Assembly: GCF_030369635.1 (NCBI RefSeq)
Contig: NZ_CP128474.1
Span: 2,914,001-2,978,000 of the forward strand
Length of the DNA stretch: 64,000 nt
From: Microbacterium arborescens
Lineage (GTDB): Bacteria; Actinomycetota; Actinomycetes; Actinomycetales; Microbacteriaceae
Reading direction: 5' to 3'
The translations under genes were made by a program, and so were the position numbers. The notes under the pieces are model-generated. The model worked only from the letters and a program-made list of their open reading frames with translations, did not search any database and was not told where the DNA came from. Positions 43,760 through 52,931 of this stretch are shown here, one piece after another. Each line of letters opens with the position of its first letter. Position 1 is the first letter of the stretch.

Positions 43760-43793
43760 GTGCGTGTTCTCCTAAACCTGTGGGGGCCGCGCC

Positions 43794-44168
43794 TTAGCGC
43801 GCCTTCTTCTTGCCGGCGACGGTGCGCTTGGGACCCTTGCGCGTACGCGCGTTGGTCTTGGTGCGCTGACCGCGCACGGGCAGGCCACGGCGGTGGCGCA
43901 GACCCTCGTAGGAACCGATCTCGACCTTGCGGCGGATGTCGGCGGCGACCTCGCGGCGCAGGTCACCCTCCACCTTGTAGTTGCCCTCGATGTAGTCGCG
44001 GAGCGCGACGAGCTGGTCGTCGCTGAGGTCCTTGACGCGGATGTTCTCGTCGATCTCCGTCGCTGCGAGGATCTCGTTCGAGCGGGTACGGCCCACGCCG
44101 TAGATGTACGTGAGGGCGATCACCACGCGCTTGTCGCGCGGGATGTCAACGCCGGCAAGACGTGCCAT
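43794..44168 (-). CDS. rpsM: 30S ribosomal protein S13
   Basis: Small-subunit head protein of 124 residues that contacts P-site tRNA. It starts [24 protein letters not shown]; the basic end [20 protein letters not shown] reaches the tRNA. It follows rpmJ after 156 bases, a longer gap than elsewhere in this operon. Confidence 0.98.
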   Translation of the reverse strand: MARLAGVDIPRDKRVVIALTYIYGVGRTRSNEILAATEIDENIRVKDLSDDQLVALRDYIEGNYKVEGDLRREVAADIRRKVEIGSYEGLRHRRGLPVRGQRTKTNARTRKGPKRTVAGKKKAR

Positions 44169-44302
44169 GCGGTTCTCCTAGGAGTAGTCGAAGGTATGGA
44201 GCAGGATCTGTGCTCGGGCCTTCGTCCCGAGGTGTCCCCCGCCGGCGTCGCCGGGCGGGCTCTGATCTGCCTGAGGTGTATTGAGTTGTCGTCGGACCGA
44301 GC

Positions 44303-44318
44303 GCCGCGTGCACGCGGC
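44303..44318 (-). other. 16-bp palindrome between rpmJ and rpsM
   Basis: GCCGCGTGCACGCGGC is a perfect palindrome seven bases after the rpmJ stop on the minus strand. As RNA it forms a short hairpin that could attenuate transcription or mark processing before rpsM. Confidence 0.4.
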
Positions 44319-44324
44319 ATCCGA

Positions 44325-44441
44325 TCAGCCCTGGCGCTGCTTGTGACGCGGGTTCGACTTGCAGATGACCATGACGCGACCGTGGCGACGGATGACCTTG
44401 CAGTGGTCGCAGATGGGCTTGACGGAGGGGTTGACCTTCAT
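44325..44441 (-). CDS. rpmJ: 50S ribosomal protein L36
   Basis: Very short large-subunit protein of 38 residues, [20 protein letters not shown] followed by [18 protein letters not shown]. It has the zinc-binding C-x2-C, Cys and His set (C11, C14, C27, H33), so this is the zinc-containing form. It lies between infA (76 bases before) and rpsM, the standard position. Confidence 0.97.
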   Translation of the reverse strand: MKVNPSVKPICDHCKVIRRHGRVMVICKSNPRHKQRQG

Positions 44442-44517
44442 GATGTTCCTGATTCGCTGTCTTCGCCGACGGAGCAGGAGCCCCGGGGCGTTACTTCTCG
44501 ACCGGTGTGCGCTGGGC

Positions 44518-44739
44518 TCAGCGGTAGCGGTAGACGATGCGGCCGCGAGTCAGATCGTAGGGGCTGAGCTCCACGACCACGCGGTCTTCGGGGATGATGC
44601 GGATGTAGTTCTGTCGCATCTTTCCCGAGATCGTTGCGAGGACCTTGTGCCCGTTGCTCAGCTCGACGCGGAACATCGCGTTCGGCAGAGCCTCGGAGAT
44701 CACGCCCTCGATCTCGATGACACCGTCTTTCTTCGCCAT
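44518..44739 (-). CDS. infA: Translation initiation factor IF-1
   Basis: IF-1, 73 residues, one OB-fold; it binds the ribosomal A site during initiation. The sequence starts [20 protein letters not shown] and ends [11 protein letters not shown]. The ATG at 44739 gives normal length; an upstream in-frame start would add 28 unrelated residues. A good promoter lies about 90 bases upstream, so this gene starts its own transcription unit (infA-rpmJ-rpsM-rpsK). Confidence 0.98.
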   Translation of the reverse strand: MAKKDGVIEIEGVISEALPNAMFRVELSNGHKVLATISGKMRQNYIRIIPEDRVVVELSPYDLTRGRIVYRYR

Positions 44740-44829
44740 ACGCTCGCTTACAGTTGTGCAGGCCGGTCGGTCTGCGTTGGATGGGATTTTCGGTGACACG
44801 CCGAGAGAGGCGCAACGCACCAAAGAGCA

Positions 44830-44858
44830 AGCATACGCGCTACCGCACGCTCCGGCAA
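44830..44858 (-). promoter_or_regulatory. Promoter of the infA-rpmJ-rpsM-rpsK unit
   Basis: On the minus strand TTGCCG (-35, 44853-44858), a 17-base spacer and TATGCT (-10, 44830-44835). Transcription would start near 44823, giving an infA leader of about 85 bases. Confidence 0.7.
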
Positions 44859-44895
44859 CTCGCCGTATCTTCTCCGGCGCGTCGCTCCGCGACGG

Positions 44896-45582
44896 TCAGT
44901 TGAAGAGCGTCGCGAACGAGCCCCGGGCGGGGATGGTGCTGTTCGAGATCGTCTCGCCGTTGACCGCGATCGTGGGCGTGCCGATGCCGTTCGCACCGGG
45001 CTGGATCGGCGTCTCCTTCGTCTTCGCGGTCACGAACGACTCGTAGGTGCGATCGGTGACGCACGAGTCGATGCCGGTGACGCCGGCGTCGGAGGCGATC
45101 TGCAGGATCTGCTCGTCGGTGAGGCCCGTCGACTGCTCCGCGGGCTGCTGCTCGAACATCGCCTGCATGAAGGGAACAGCGGCGTCGGGATCGGCCTCGG
45201 CCACGCAGTACATCGCGTTGGCCGAGCGGGTCGAGTACTCGGCCCCCTGCGAGTAGCGGTCGAGGATCGAGATCGGGTGGATGTTGAGGGTGATCGTGCC
45301 GTCGTTCACGAGGTCGAGGATCTCGGGACCGTACGTCGTCTCGAACTGACCGCAGATCGGGCACATGAAGTCGATGTAGGTGTCGAGCGTCTGCGACCCC
45401 TCGCCGACCACGACCGCGCCGGTCTCCTGGTTGATACCCGAGCCCGTGGGCGGGGTGCCCGGATCGGTCGCGCTGTTGTTCATCCACACCACGAGCGCGA
45501 CGATGAGAGCCACGACGACCACCACGGCCGTCGACACCCAGATCGCGAACCAGTTGGTCTTGCCCGTCGCCGCAGTAGCCAT
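44896..45582 (-). CDS. DsbA-like thioredoxin-fold protein, membrane anchored
   Basis: Extracytoplasmic thiol oxidoreductase-like protein of 228 residues. One N-terminal membrane helix (about 13-35) anchors a DsbA-type domain (about 60-225) with the redox motif CPIC (YIDFMCPICGQFE), a helical insert and the cis-Pro region GTPTIAVNG. A second cysteine pair candidate is C in MYCVAEAD and in DSCVTDR. It probably forms or rearranges disulfides in secreted proteins. The ATG at 45582 follows GAGGAGAG. It follows map after 11 bases, so it is the last gene of the secY-adk-map unit. Confidence 0.88.
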   Translation of the reverse strand: MATAATGKTNWFAIWVSTAVVVVVALIVALVVWMNNSATDPGTPPTGSGINQETGAVVVGEGSQTLDTYIDFMCPICGQFETTYGPEILDLVNDGTITLNIHPISILDRYSQGAEYSTRSANAMYCVAEADPDAAVPFMQAMFEQQPAEQSTGLTDEQILQIASDAGVTGIDSCVTDRTYESFVTAKTKETPIQPGANGIGTPTIAVNGETISNSTIPARGSFATLFN

Positions 45583-45593
45583 CACTTCTCTCC

Positions 45594-46427
45594 TCAGCCG
45601 ATTTCCGTCGGCACGATTCCATACGGAGCGAGCCCCGCGGCGCCACCGTCCGGTGCCGTGAGAACCCAGATTCCCCCATCATGCACCGCGACGCTATGTT
45701 CCCAATGGGAGCCGTCCGAGCCGTCGATCGTCGAGACGGTCCAGTCGTCATCCTCGGTGAAGGTCTCTTCCGAGCCCGCCACGACCATCGGCTCGATCGC
45801 GAGGACGAGACCGGGCTTGACCTCGGGGCCGAGGTCGGGAACGCGGTAGTTGAACACCGACGGCGCCTCGTGCATCTTGCGGCCGATACCATGCCCGACG
45901 TAGTCGCGCAGGATGCCGTAGCCCTCGCCCGAAGACTCGATCGACGTCTGGATCGCGTCGCCGATCTCACCGATGCGCTTCGCGTTCGCCATGGCGGCGA
46001 TACCAGCCCACAGCGATTCCTCGGTCACCTCGGACAGCCGCTCACGCGCCGCGACGAGTTCCGGGCGGTCGGGATCGGGGATGACGATCGTGATCGCAGA
46101 ATCACCGTTCCAGCCGCGGAACTGAGCGCCGGCGTCGATCGACAGGATGTCGCCGGGCTCGAGCGGGCGCGAGTTCGGGATGCCGTGCACGACCTGCTCG
46201 TTGACCGAGGCGCACACCGTGTGGCGGTAGCCGCGCACGAGCTGGAAGTTCGACTCGGCACCGCGCGAGCGGATCACGTCCGCCGCGATCGCGTCGAGCT
46301 CGAGCGTCGTCACGCCGGGGGCCACACGCTCGCGAACCGCTTGCAGCGCCGCCGCCGTGATGAGGCCGGGCTCGACCATCGCCTGCAGCTGTGCGGGCGA
46401 CTTGTAGATGGAGCGGCGGCCGATCAC
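45594..46427 (-). CDS. map: Methionine aminopeptidase, type I
   Basis: Removes the N-terminal methionine of new proteins. It has 277 residues. The five metal ligands are in SIDAGAQFRGWNGDSAIT (two Asp), GHGIGRKMHEAP (His), LAIEPMV (Glu) and WEHSVAVHD (Glu). It lacks the N-terminal zinc-finger extension of some actinobacterial homologues. The start overlaps the adk stop by four bases. Confidence 0.97.
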   Translation of the reverse strand: MIGRRSIYKSPAQLQAMVEPGLITAAALQAVRERVAPGVTTLELDAIAADVIRSRGAESNFQLVRGYRHTVCASVNEQVVHGIPNSRPLEPGDILSIDAGAQFRGWNGDSAITIVIPDPDRPELVAARERLSEVTEESLWAGIAAMANAKRIGEIGDAIQTSIESSGEGYGILRDYVGHGIGRKMHEAPSVFNYRVPDLGPEVKPGLVLAIEPMVVAGSEETFTEDDDWTVSTIDGSDGSHWEHSVAVHDGGIWVLTAPDGGAAGLAPYGIVPTEIG

Positions 46428-47011
46428 GCCGTGATGCCGCGGGCGGTCAGGGCCGCGGTGATGCGCTCGGTGATCTCGTCGAGCGAGCCGACCCCGTCGA
46501 TCTGGTCGACGATGCCGCGCTCGCGGAAGACGTCGAGGATCGGCGCCGTCTCGTTCTCGTAGATCGAGAGACGCTTCGCGATCGACTCCGCGTTGTCGTC
46601 GTCGCGACCCTGCTCGGCCGCGCGCTTCGACAGCCGAGCGATCGACTCCTCGCGGGGGACGACCAGCTCGATGACGCCGGTCAGCTCCTCACCGCGACTG
46701 CGGAGGAATGCGTCGAGGTCGGCGACCTGGGCCAGGTTGCGGGGGTACCCGTCGAGCAGGAACCCGCCGGCGGCGTCGTCCTGTGCGAGACGATCGCGCA
46801 CGATCGCGCTCGTCAGCTCGTCGGGAACCAGGTCGCCACCGTCGATGATCGCCTTGACCTGCTGACCGAGCGGAGTGCCCTCCTTGACATTCGCCCGGAA
46901 GACATCGCCGGTCGACACGGCGGGAACGCCGAGGGCCTCGGCGATGCGCACTCCCTGAGTGCCCTTGCCCGAGCCCTGCGGCCCGACGATCAGCAGACGC
47001 GCAGCCGTCAT
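46424..47011 (-). CDS. adk: Adenylate kinase
   Basis: Balances AMP, ADP and ATP. It has 195 residues; the P-loop GPQGSGKGTQ is at 10-19, the AMP site STGDVFRANVKEGT, and GGFLLDGYPRNLAQ. This is the short form without the zinc-type LID insert, as common in Actinobacteria. The ATG overlaps the secY stop (ATGA) and its own stop overlaps map, giving tight coupling of secY-adk-map. Confidence 0.97.
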   Translation of the reverse strand: MTAARLLIVGPQGSGKGTQGVRIAEALGVPAVSTGDVFRANVKEGTPLGQQVKAIIDGGDLVPDELTSAIVRDRLAQDDAAGGFLLDGYPRNLAQVADLDAFLRSRGEELTGVIELVVPREESIARLSKRAAEQGRDDDNAESIAKRLSIYENETAPILDVFRERGIVDQIDGVGSLDEITERITAALTARGITA

Positions 47012-48333
47012 CGCAGCAACCCTTCGTAGTGGCGCTGCTGAAGCTGCGCGTCGATCTGCTTCACCGTCTCGAGTCCGACACCCACGATGATGAGGATCGA
47101 TGCGCCGCCGAACGGGAAGTTCTGGTTCGCACCGACCGTCGCGAGCGCGATCAGCGGCAGCAGGGCGATGAGCCCCAGGTAGATCGAGCCGGGAGCGGTG
47201 ATGCGGGTGAGCACGTAGTCGAGGTACTCCGCGGTGGGGCGACCGGCACGGATGCCGGGGATGAACCCGCCGTACTTCTTCATGTTGTCGGCGACGTCGA
47301 CCGGGTTGAACGTGATCGCGACGTAGAAGTAGGTGAAGCCGATGATCAGCAGGAAGTACACCGCCATGTACAGCGGGCTGTCGCCGGTCGTGAAGTACTG
47401 CTGGATCCACGCCACCCAGCCGGGCACGTTGCCGTCGGCATCCGGGTTCTGATTGAACTGCGCGATCAGCGCGGGGATGTAGAGCAGCGACGAGGCGAAG
47501 ATGACGGGCACCACGCCGGCCATGTTGACCTTGATCGGAATGTACGTGTTCGTCCCGCCGTAGGTGCGTCGGCCGACCATCCGCTTGGCGTATTGGACGG
47601 GGATGCGCCGCTGCGACTGCTCGACGAAGACGACGAGGGCGACGACGGCGATACCGACAGCGAGCACGAGGAGGAAGATCTCGAAGCCGCGCGCGACGGC
47701 GATCGACCACAGGGCGGCCGGGAAGGTCGCCGCGATCGAGGTGAAGATGAGGATCGACATGCCGTTGCCGACGCCGCGCTCGGTGACGAGCTCGGCGAAC
47801 CACATGATCAGGCCCGTGCCGGCGGTCATCGTGATGATCATCAGGAGCTGTGCGTACCAGGCCTCCGAGGTCAGCAGCTGCGCGCACTCGGGAACACCGG
47901 TCACGGGGATCAGCTGACCCGAGCGTGCGACCGTCACGAGAGTGGTCGACTGCAGCAGCGCCAGCGCGATGGTGAGGTAGCGCGTGTACTGCGTGAGCTT
48001 CGCCTGACCCGACTGGCCCTCCTTGTAGAGGGTCTCGAAGTGCGGGATGACCACACGCAGCAGCTGCACGATGATCGTCGCGGTGATGTACGGCATGACG
48101 CCGAGGGCGAAGATCGACAGCTGCAGCAGCGCGCCGCCCGAGAACAGGTTCACGAGCGAGAGCAGGCCCTGCGCGGTTCCGCTCTGGTCGAGACAGCTCT
48201 GCACGTTCGGGAAATTGACGAACGGCGTCGGGACGTGGGCGCCCAGGCGGTAGATGGCGATGATCGCCAGGGTGAAGCCGATCTTCCGCCGGAGATCCGG
48301 GGTGCGGAAGACCCGCGCAATGGCGCTGAACAA
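47008..48333 (-). CDS. secY: Protein translocase subunit SecY
   Basis: Core of the SecYEG protein-export channel, 441 residues with ten membrane helices. It starts LFSAIARVFRTPDLRRKIGF and has the conserved cytosolic loop GGTNTYIPIKVNMAGVVPVIFASSL. The TTG at 48333 is chosen because GGGAGG sits about eight bases before it and homologues begin at this Phe-Ser-Ala segment. A longer frame up to 48381 runs through the ribosome binding site. A terminator hairpin lies between it and rplO, so a promoter is expected in 48334-48426. Confidence 0.96.
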   Translation of the reverse strand: MFSAIARVFRTPDLRRKIGFTLAIIAIYRLGAHVPTPFVNFPNVQSCLDQSGTAQGLLSLVNLFSGGALLQLSIFALGVMPYITATIIVQLLRVVIPHFETLYKEGQSGQAKLTQYTRYLTIALALLQSTTLVTVARSGQLIPVTGVPECAQLLTSEAWYAQLLMIITMTAGTGLIMWFAELVTERGVGNGMSILIFTSIAATFPAALWSIAVARGFEIFLLVLAVGIAVVALVVFVEQSQRRIPVQYAKRMVGRRTYGGTNTYIPIKVNMAGVVPVIFASSLLYIPALIAQFNQNPDADGNVPGWVAWIQQYFTTGDSPLYMAVYFLLIIGFTYFYVAITFNPVDVADNMKKYGGFIPGIRAGRPTAEYLDYVLTRITAPGSIYLGLIALLPLIALATVGANQNFPFGGASILIIVGVGLETVKQIDAQLQQRHYEGLLR

Positions 48334-48426
48334 GTGGATTCCTCCCAAGGGATGGGCGGCGTCTCGGGAAGACACCGTCAACCAGGGTATCCCAGGCCGT
48401 TCACTCGCGCGCCTCGGATACGACGA

Positions 48427-48458
48427 AGCGAGGGCCGGAGCGAACCCCGGCCCTCGCT
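48427..48458 (-). terminator. Terminator between rplO and secY
   Basis: A perfect 12-bp stem (48427-48438 with 48447-48458) with an eight-base loop lies seven bases after the rplO stop on the minus strand. It separates the ribosomal genes from secY-adk-map. Confidence 0.8.
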
Positions 48459-48464
48459 GGCGAA

Positions 48465-48956
48465 TTACTTGATGGACCCGCCGGCCGCGACGATCTTCTG
48501 CTCGGCAGAGCCCGAGACCTTGTCGACCGACACGTTCAGCGCCACCGAGATGTCGCCGGTGCCGAGCACCTTGACCTTCTCGTTCTTGCGGACGGCACCC
48601 TTGGCGACCAGGTCGCCGATGGTGACGTCGCCGCCCTGCGGGTACAGCTCCGCGAGCTTGTCCAGGTTCACGACCTGGTACTCGACGCGGAACGGGTTCT
48701 TGAACCCGCGCAGCTTCGGGGTGCGCATGTGGAGCGGCATCTGGCCACCCTCGAAGCCCACCTTGACCTGGTAGCGAGCCTTCGTACCCTTGGTACCGCG
48801 GCCCGCCGTCTTGCCCTTCGAGCCCTCACCGCGACCGACACGGGTCTTCGCGGTGTTGGATCCGGGGACCGGACGCAGGTGGTGCACCTTCAGCACACCG
48901 GGACGAGCGGCCGTGGTCTCGGCCTTCGCCTTCTTGTCGTCCTTCTTCTCAGCCAT
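48465..48956 (-). CDS. rplO: 50S ribosomal protein L15
   Basis: Large-subunit protein of 163 residues. A Lys-rich N-terminal stretch (about 1-20) precedes the standard [22 protein letters not shown] and [10 protein letters not shown]. Its start overlaps the rpmD stop by one base. The terminator hairpin after it marks the end of the spc ribosomal genes. Confidence 0.98.
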   Translation of the reverse strand: MAEKKDDKKAKAETTAARPGVLKVHHLRPVPGSNTAKTRVGRGEGSKGKTAGRGTKGTKARYQVKVGFEGGQMPLHMRTPKLRGFKNPFRVEYQVVNLDKLAELYPQGGDVTIGDLVAKGAVRKNEKVKVLGTGDISVALNVSVDKVSGSAEQKIVAAGGSIK

Positions 48957-49141
48957 CAGTCGATCTCCTCAACCTTCACGAGGTGCGCGACGGTCTTGAC
49001 GTAGCCGCGCGTCTGCGCGTCGTCGGGACGGACGACCGAGTCGCCGATCCGCTTGAGACCCAGCGAACGCAGCGTGTCGCGCTGGTTCTGCTTCTCGCTC
49101 ACCTTGGACTTGACCTGGGTGACCTTCAGTCGAGCGGCCAT
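48956..49141 (-). CDS. rpmD: 50S ribosomal protein L30
   Basis: Large-subunit protein of 61 residues, [20 protein letters not shown] to [11 protein letters not shown], normal length. It shares one base with each neighbour (rpsE stop and rplO start), so translation is coupled. Confidence 0.97.
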   Translation of the reverse strand: MAARLKVTQVKSKVSEKQNQRDTLRSLGLKRIGDSVVRPDDAQTRGYVKTVAHLVKVEEID

Positions 49142-49839
49142 CAGGCACCTACCTTCTGTGCGGCGTTCGCCTCGGCCTCAGCGCGCACGAGACGAGCCGG
49201 CGCGACCTGGTCGAAGTCCAGGCCACGGCGTGCGGCGACCGCACGGGGCTCCTCGAGCTGCTTCAGTGCCTCGACGGTCGCGTGCACGATGTTGATCGTG
49301 TTCGACGAGCCGAGCGACTTCGACAGGACGTCGTGGATACCGGCGCACTCGAGCACGGCGCGGACGGGACCACCGGCGATAACACCGGTACCGGCCGCGG
49401 CCGGACGCAGGAGCACCACGCCGGCGGCTGCCTCACCCTGCACGGGGTGCGGGATGGTCGAGCCGGTGCGGGGAACGCGGAAGAAGTTGCGCTTGGCCTC
49501 TTCGACACCCTTGGAGATGGCGAGGGGGACCTCACGCGCCTTGCCGTAGCCGACGCCCACCAGACCGTTGCCGTCGCCGACGACGACGAGAGCGGTGAAG
49601 CTGAAGCGACGACCACCCTTGACGACCTTCGACACGCGGTTGATCGTGACGACGCGCTCCAGGAACTGGCTCTTGTCGGCGTCGCGCGAACCGCGGTCAC
49701 GGTTGTTGTTGCGCTCGCGGCTGCCGCGGCGGGGCTCGCGGGCCTCGCGCTCGACGGGAGCGGTGCCTGCGGCCTGCTCGGTCGTAGCCTGTTCGGTCAC
49801 AGGGTTCTCTCCGTTGTTGTTGGTCACTGCATCGCTCAC
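49141..49839 (-). CDS. rpsE: 30S ribosomal protein S5
   Basis: Small-subunit protein of 232 residues important for decoding accuracy. The core begins near residue 57 ([20 protein letters not shown]) and includes [20 protein letters not shown]. The N-terminal 55 residues are a hydrophilic Asn/Glu/Arg-rich extension absent from E. coli S5. The start overlaps the rplR stop by four bases. Confidence 0.98.
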   Translation of the reverse strand: MSDAVTNNNGENPVTEQATTEQAAGTAPVEREAREPRRGSRERNNNRDRGSRDADKSQFLERVVTINRVSKVVKGGRRFSFTALVVVGDGNGLVGVGYGKAREVPLAISKGVEEAKRNFFRVPRTGSTIPHPVQGEAAAGVVLLRPAAAGTGVIAGGPVRAVLECAGIHDVLSKSLGSSNTINIVHATVEALKQLEEPRAVAARRGLDFDQVAPARLVRAEAEANAAQKVGA

Positions 49840-50195
49840 AGGTTCAGACCTCCCTCGCGAGCGCCGTCGGCGATCGCTGCGACACGGCCCGCGTAGCGGT
49901 TGCCACCGCGGTCGAACACGACGTCTGCGACGCCGGCGGCCTTGGCGCGCTCGGCGACGAGCTCGCCGACCTTGCGGGCCTTGGCGGTCTTGTCACCGTC
50001 GAACGTGCGCAGGTCGGCCTCGAGGGTCGACGCGGATGCCACGGTGTGGCCCTTCGCGTCGTCGACGAGCTGCACGAAGACGTGGCGGGCCGAGCGGGTC
50101 ACGACCAGGCGCGGCCGGACCTCGGTGCCCACGATCTTCTTGCGAAGGCGGGCGTGACGACGCGCGCGCGCGTCGGACTTGCTCTTCACAGCCAT
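49836..50195 (-). CDS. rplR: 50S ribosomal protein L18
   Basis: 5S rRNA-binding protein of 119 residues: [20 protein letters not shown], then [18 protein letters not shown] and [19 protein letters not shown]. It starts two bases after the rplF stop. Confidence 0.98.
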   Translation of the reverse strand: MAVKSKSDARARRHARLRKKIVGTEVRPRLVVTRSARHVFVQLVDDAKGHTVASASTLEADLRTFDGDKTAKARKVGELVAERAKAAGVADVVFDRGGNRYAGRVAAIADGAREGGLNL

Positions 50196-50197
50196 GC

Positions 50198-50734
50198 TTA
50201 CTTACCAGCCTTTCCGGCCTTGCGGCGGACGACCTCGCCCGCGTACCGCACACCCTTGCCCTTGTACGGCTCGGGCTTGCGGATCTTGCGGATGTTGGCC
50301 GCGGTCTCGCCGACCGCCTGCTTGTCGATGCCGCTGACCGTGAGCTTGTTGTTGCCCTCGACGGTCAGGGTGATGCCGGCGGGTGCCTCGACGGTGACGG
50401 GGTGCGAGAAGCCGAGAGCGAACTCGACGGACGAGCCCTTCTGAGCGACGCGGTAACCGGTGCCGACGACCTCGAGACCCTTGGTGTAGCCCTGGGTCAC
50501 GCCGATGATGTTGTTGTTGATCAGGGTGCGGGTCAGGCCGTGCAGGGCACGCGACTCGCGCTCGTCATCCGGGCGGGTGACGAGAACCTGGTTCTCCTCG
50601 ACCTTGGCCTCGATGGGCTTGGCGACGGTCAGTCGCAGCTCGCCCTTGGGGCCCTTGACGAGGACGTCCTGTCCGGCGACCTCGACGGTCACACCGGCAG
50701 GGATGTCAATGGGAAGACGTCCAATACGCGACAT
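50198..50734 (-). CDS. rplF: 50S ribosomal protein L6
   Basis: Large-subunit protein of 178 residues with two related domains. It starts [19 protein letters not shown] and the conserved end is [17 protein letters not shown]. The ATG at 50734 lies four bases after the rpsH stop; the longer open frame upstream runs into rpsH and is rejected. Confidence 0.98.
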   Translation of the reverse strand: MSRIGRLPIDIPAGVTVEVAGQDVLVKGPKGELRLTVAKPIEAKVEENQVLVTRPDDERESRALHGLTRTLINNNIIGVTQGYTKGLEVVGTGYRVAQKGSSVEFALGFSHPVTVEAPAGITLTVEGNNKLTVSGIDKQAVGETAANIRKIRKPEPYKGKGVRYAGEVVRRKAGKAGK

Positions 50735-50738
50735 CAGA

Positions 50739-51137
50739 TCACCACACGTAGGCGAGGACTTCCCCGCCGACGCCCTTCGACTCGGCCTGGCGGTCCGTGA
50801 GGAGGCCAGAGGAGGTGGACAGAATCGCGACGCCCAGGCCACCGAGGACCGTGGGCAGCTCGGTCGACTTCGCGTAAACGCGGAGACCGGGCTTGGAGAC
50901 GCGCTTGATGCCGGCGATCGACCGCTCGCGGTTGGGGCCGTACTTCAGCGTCATGGTGAGGGTCTGGCCGACACGAGCATCGGAGACCTCCCAGCTGGAG
51001 ATGTAGCCCTCCTGCTTGAGGATCTCGGCGATGTTGGTCTTGAGCTTCGAGCTCGGCAGCGACACGGAGTCGTGGTGCGCCGAGTTCGCGTTGCGCAGAC
51101 GGGTCAGCATATCTGCGACCGGGTCTGTCATCGTCAT
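50739..51137 (-). CDS. rpsH: 30S ribosomal protein S8
   Basis: Small-subunit 16S-binding protein of 132 residues: [20 protein letters not shown] and [20 protein letters not shown] near the end. AAAGGAAAACACCT precedes the ATG. In many bacteria rpsN directly precedes it; here there is instead a 133-base gap with a hairpin after rplE. Confidence 0.98.
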   Translation of the reverse strand: MTMTDPVADMLTRLRNANSAHHDSVSLPSSKLKTNIAEILKQEGYISSWEVSDARVGQTLTMTLKYGPNRERSIAGIKRVSKPGLRVYAKSTELPTVLGGLGVAILSTSSGLLTDRQAESKGVGGEVLAYVW

Positions 51138-51204
51138 AGGTGTTTTCCTTTGATCATGAGGTTTCGACTGCCGTTACACGACAGGCGACCTTCGATGAAT
51201 GTCC

Positions 51205-51214
51205 ATATTCAGTT
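51205..51214 (-). repeat. ATATTCAGTT motif, copy at the rplE-rpsH junction
   Basis: On the minus strand this reads AACTGAATAT followed by GGAC. It lies directly after the rplE hairpin. The fusA-tuf gap has the same motif followed by CGAC, also just after a hairpin. Confidence 0.4.
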
Positions 51215-51220
51215 GTGCAG

Positions 51221-51256
51221 TCGTTCGGCCCCGGAGCATGCCCCGAGGCCGAACGA
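51221..51256 (-). terminator. Hairpin between rplE and rpsH
   Basis: A 10-bp stem (51221-51230 with 51247-51256), extended inside by three more pairs after a mismatch, lies 15 bases after the rplE stop on the minus strand. It splits the spc genes in two. Confidence 0.7.
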
Positions 51257-51270
51257 TCGATTGTACCGGA

Positions 51271-51861
51271 TTAGGCCTGGGCGTTGTCCGCGGTGAACGG
51301 GAAGCCCAGCTGGCGAAGCAGCGAGCGTCCCTCGTCATCCGTCTTCGCCGTCGTGACGATCGTGATGTCGAAACCGCGGACGCGGTCGATGCGGTCCTGG
51401 TTGATCTCGTGGAAGACCGCCTGCTCCTGCAGACCGAAGGTGTAGTTGCCGTGACCGTCGAACTGCTTGGGCGACAGACCGCGGAAGTCGCGGATGCGGG
51501 GCAGCGCGAGGTTCACGAGGCGGTCGATGAACTCCCACGCACGGTCGCCACGGAGGGTGACGTGCGCGCCGATGGCCTGGCCCTCGCGCAGCTTGAACTG
51601 CGCGATGGACTTACGGGCCTTCGTGACGATCGGCTTCTGACCCGTGATCTTCGTCAGGTCGTCCACAGCGCCGTCGATCACCTTGCTGTCGCGAGCTGCC
51701 TCGCCGACACCGGTGTTCACGACGACCTTCACGAGACCGGGGATCTGCATGACGTTGGCGTAGCCGAACTCGTCCTGCAGAGCCTTCTTGATCTCGCTCT
51801 GGTACTTCTGCTTCAGGCGGGGCTGGATCTTGCCAGCCGCCGCGGCAGTGGTGCTGCTCAT
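51271..51861 (-). CDS. rplE: 50S ribosomal protein L5
   Basis: 5S rRNA-binding central-protuberance protein of 196 residues. Conserved parts: [40 protein letters not shown] and [20 protein letters not shown]. It starts two bases after the rplX stop. The following gap carries a hairpin in place of rpsN. Confidence 0.98.
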   Translation of the reverse strand: MSSTTAAAAGKIQPRLKQKYQSEIKKALQDEFGYANVMQIPGLVKVVVNTGVGEAARDSKVIDGAVDDLTKITGQKPIVTKARKSIAQFKLREGQAIGAHVTLRGDRAWEFIDRLVNLALPRIRDFRGLSPKQFDGHGNYTFGLQEQAVFHEINQDRIDRVRGFDITIVTTAKTDDEGRSLLRQLGFPFTADNAQA

Positions 51862-51863
51862 AT

Positions 51864-52223
51864 TCAGAGGTCCTTGCCGCTCTTCTTCGCGTAACGCACG
51901 CGGACGGTGCGCTTCACGCCGTCCTTCGTCTTCTCCTCGACGCGGTGGCCGACGCGGGTCGGCTTCTTCGTCTCGGGGTCGACGATCTGGACGTTCGAGA
52001 TGTGGATGGGGGCCTCGAAGGTCTCGATGCCGCCCGTCTTGGTGCCACGCTGCGTCTGACCGACGCGGCTGTGCTTGGTGACGTAGTTCACGCCCTCGAC
52101 GATGACGCGGTTCTGCTCGACGAGGACCTCGAGGACCTTGCCCTGCTTGCCGCGGTCGCCGCCGCGCTCGGGCTTGGCGCCCGTGATGACCTGAACCAGG
52201 TCACCCTTCTTGATGTTCGCCAT
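51864..52223 (-). CDS. rplX: 50S ribosomal protein L24
   Basis: Large-subunit assembly-initiator protein of 119 residues: [20 protein letters not shown] with the KOW motif, and [20 protein letters not shown]. It starts two bases after the rplN stop. Confidence 0.98.
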   Translation of the reverse strand: MANIKKGDLVQVITGAKPERGGDRGKQGKVLEVLVEQNRVIVEGVNYVTKHSRVGQTQRGTKTGGIETFEAPIHISNVQIVDPETKKPTRVGHRVEEKTKDGVKRTVRVRYAKKSGKDL

Positions 52224-52225
52224 GA

Positions 52226-52594
52226 TCAGATGACCTCCGGGGCGAGCGAGACGATCTTCATGAACTTCTTGTCGCGAAGCTCACGACCGACCGGTCCGAA
52301 GATGCGGGTGCCGCGGGGCTCCCCGTCGTTCTTCAGGATGACGGCGGCGTTCTCGTCGAACTTGATGTACGAGCCGTCGGAACGGCGCGTCTGCTTGACG
52401 GTGCGGACGATGACGGCCTTGACGACATCACCCTTCTTGACGTTGCCACCGGGGATCGCGTCCTTGACGGTGGCGACGATGATGTCGCCCAGTCCGGCGT
52501 ACCGGCGGGCGGAGCCGCCGAGCACACGGATGGTGAGCAGCTCCTTGGCGCCGGTGTTGTCGGCGACCTTGAGGCGGGATTCGGTCTGAATCAT
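52226..52594 (-). CDS. rplN: 50S ribosomal protein L14
   Basis: Large-subunit protein of 122 residues at the inter-subunit bridge: [20 protein letters not shown] and [20 protein letters not shown]. First gene of the spc set, four bases after the rpsQ stop. Confidence 0.98.
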   Translation of the reverse strand: MIQTESRLKVADNTGAKELLTIRVLGGSARRYAGLGDIIVATVKDAIPGGNVKKGDVVKAVIVRTVKQTRRSDGSYIKFDENAAVILKNDGEPRGTRIFGPVGRELRDKKFMKIVSLAPEVI

Positions 52595-52598
52595 GAGA

Positions 52599-52931
52599 TC
52601 ACTTCGCCTTCTCGAGGACCTCGACCAGACGCCAGCGCTTGGTGGCGCTCAGCGGGCGAGTCTCGTTGATGAGGACGAGGTCGCCGATGCCGGCGGTGTT
52701 GGCCTCGTCGTGGGCCTTGACCTTCGACGTGCGGCGGATGACCTTGCCGTAGAGCGGGTGCTTCACGCGGTCCTCGACCTCGACGACGATCGTCTTGTCC
52801 ATCTTGTCGCTCACGACGTAGCCACGACGAGCCTTGCGGTAACCGCGGGCGTTCTCGTCGCGGACGTCGTGCGCGGCCGACTCGTGGCCGGCGGCCGCGG
52901 GTGCCGTTGCGGCATCCTTCTTCTCAGCCAT
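52599..52931 (-). CDS. rpsQ: 30S ribosomal protein S17
   Basis: Small-subunit protein of 110 residues. The core begins near residue 32 ([20 protein letters not shown]) and includes [20 protein letters not shown]. The N-terminal extension of about 30 residues is Ala/Asp/Glu-rich. The ATG at 52931 shares one base with the rpmC stop. Confidence 0.97.
   Translation of the reverse strand: MAEKKDAATAPAAAGHESAAHDVRDENARGYRKARRGYVVSDKMDKTIVVEVEDRVKHPLYGKVIRRTSKVKAHDEANTAGIGDLVLINETRPLSATKRWRLVEVLEKAK

Noticed and set aside
51138..51270. A hidden rpsN gene between rplE and rpsH
   Set aside because: No open frame of 61 codons and no CxxC-x12-CxxC pattern is present in the gap on either strand.
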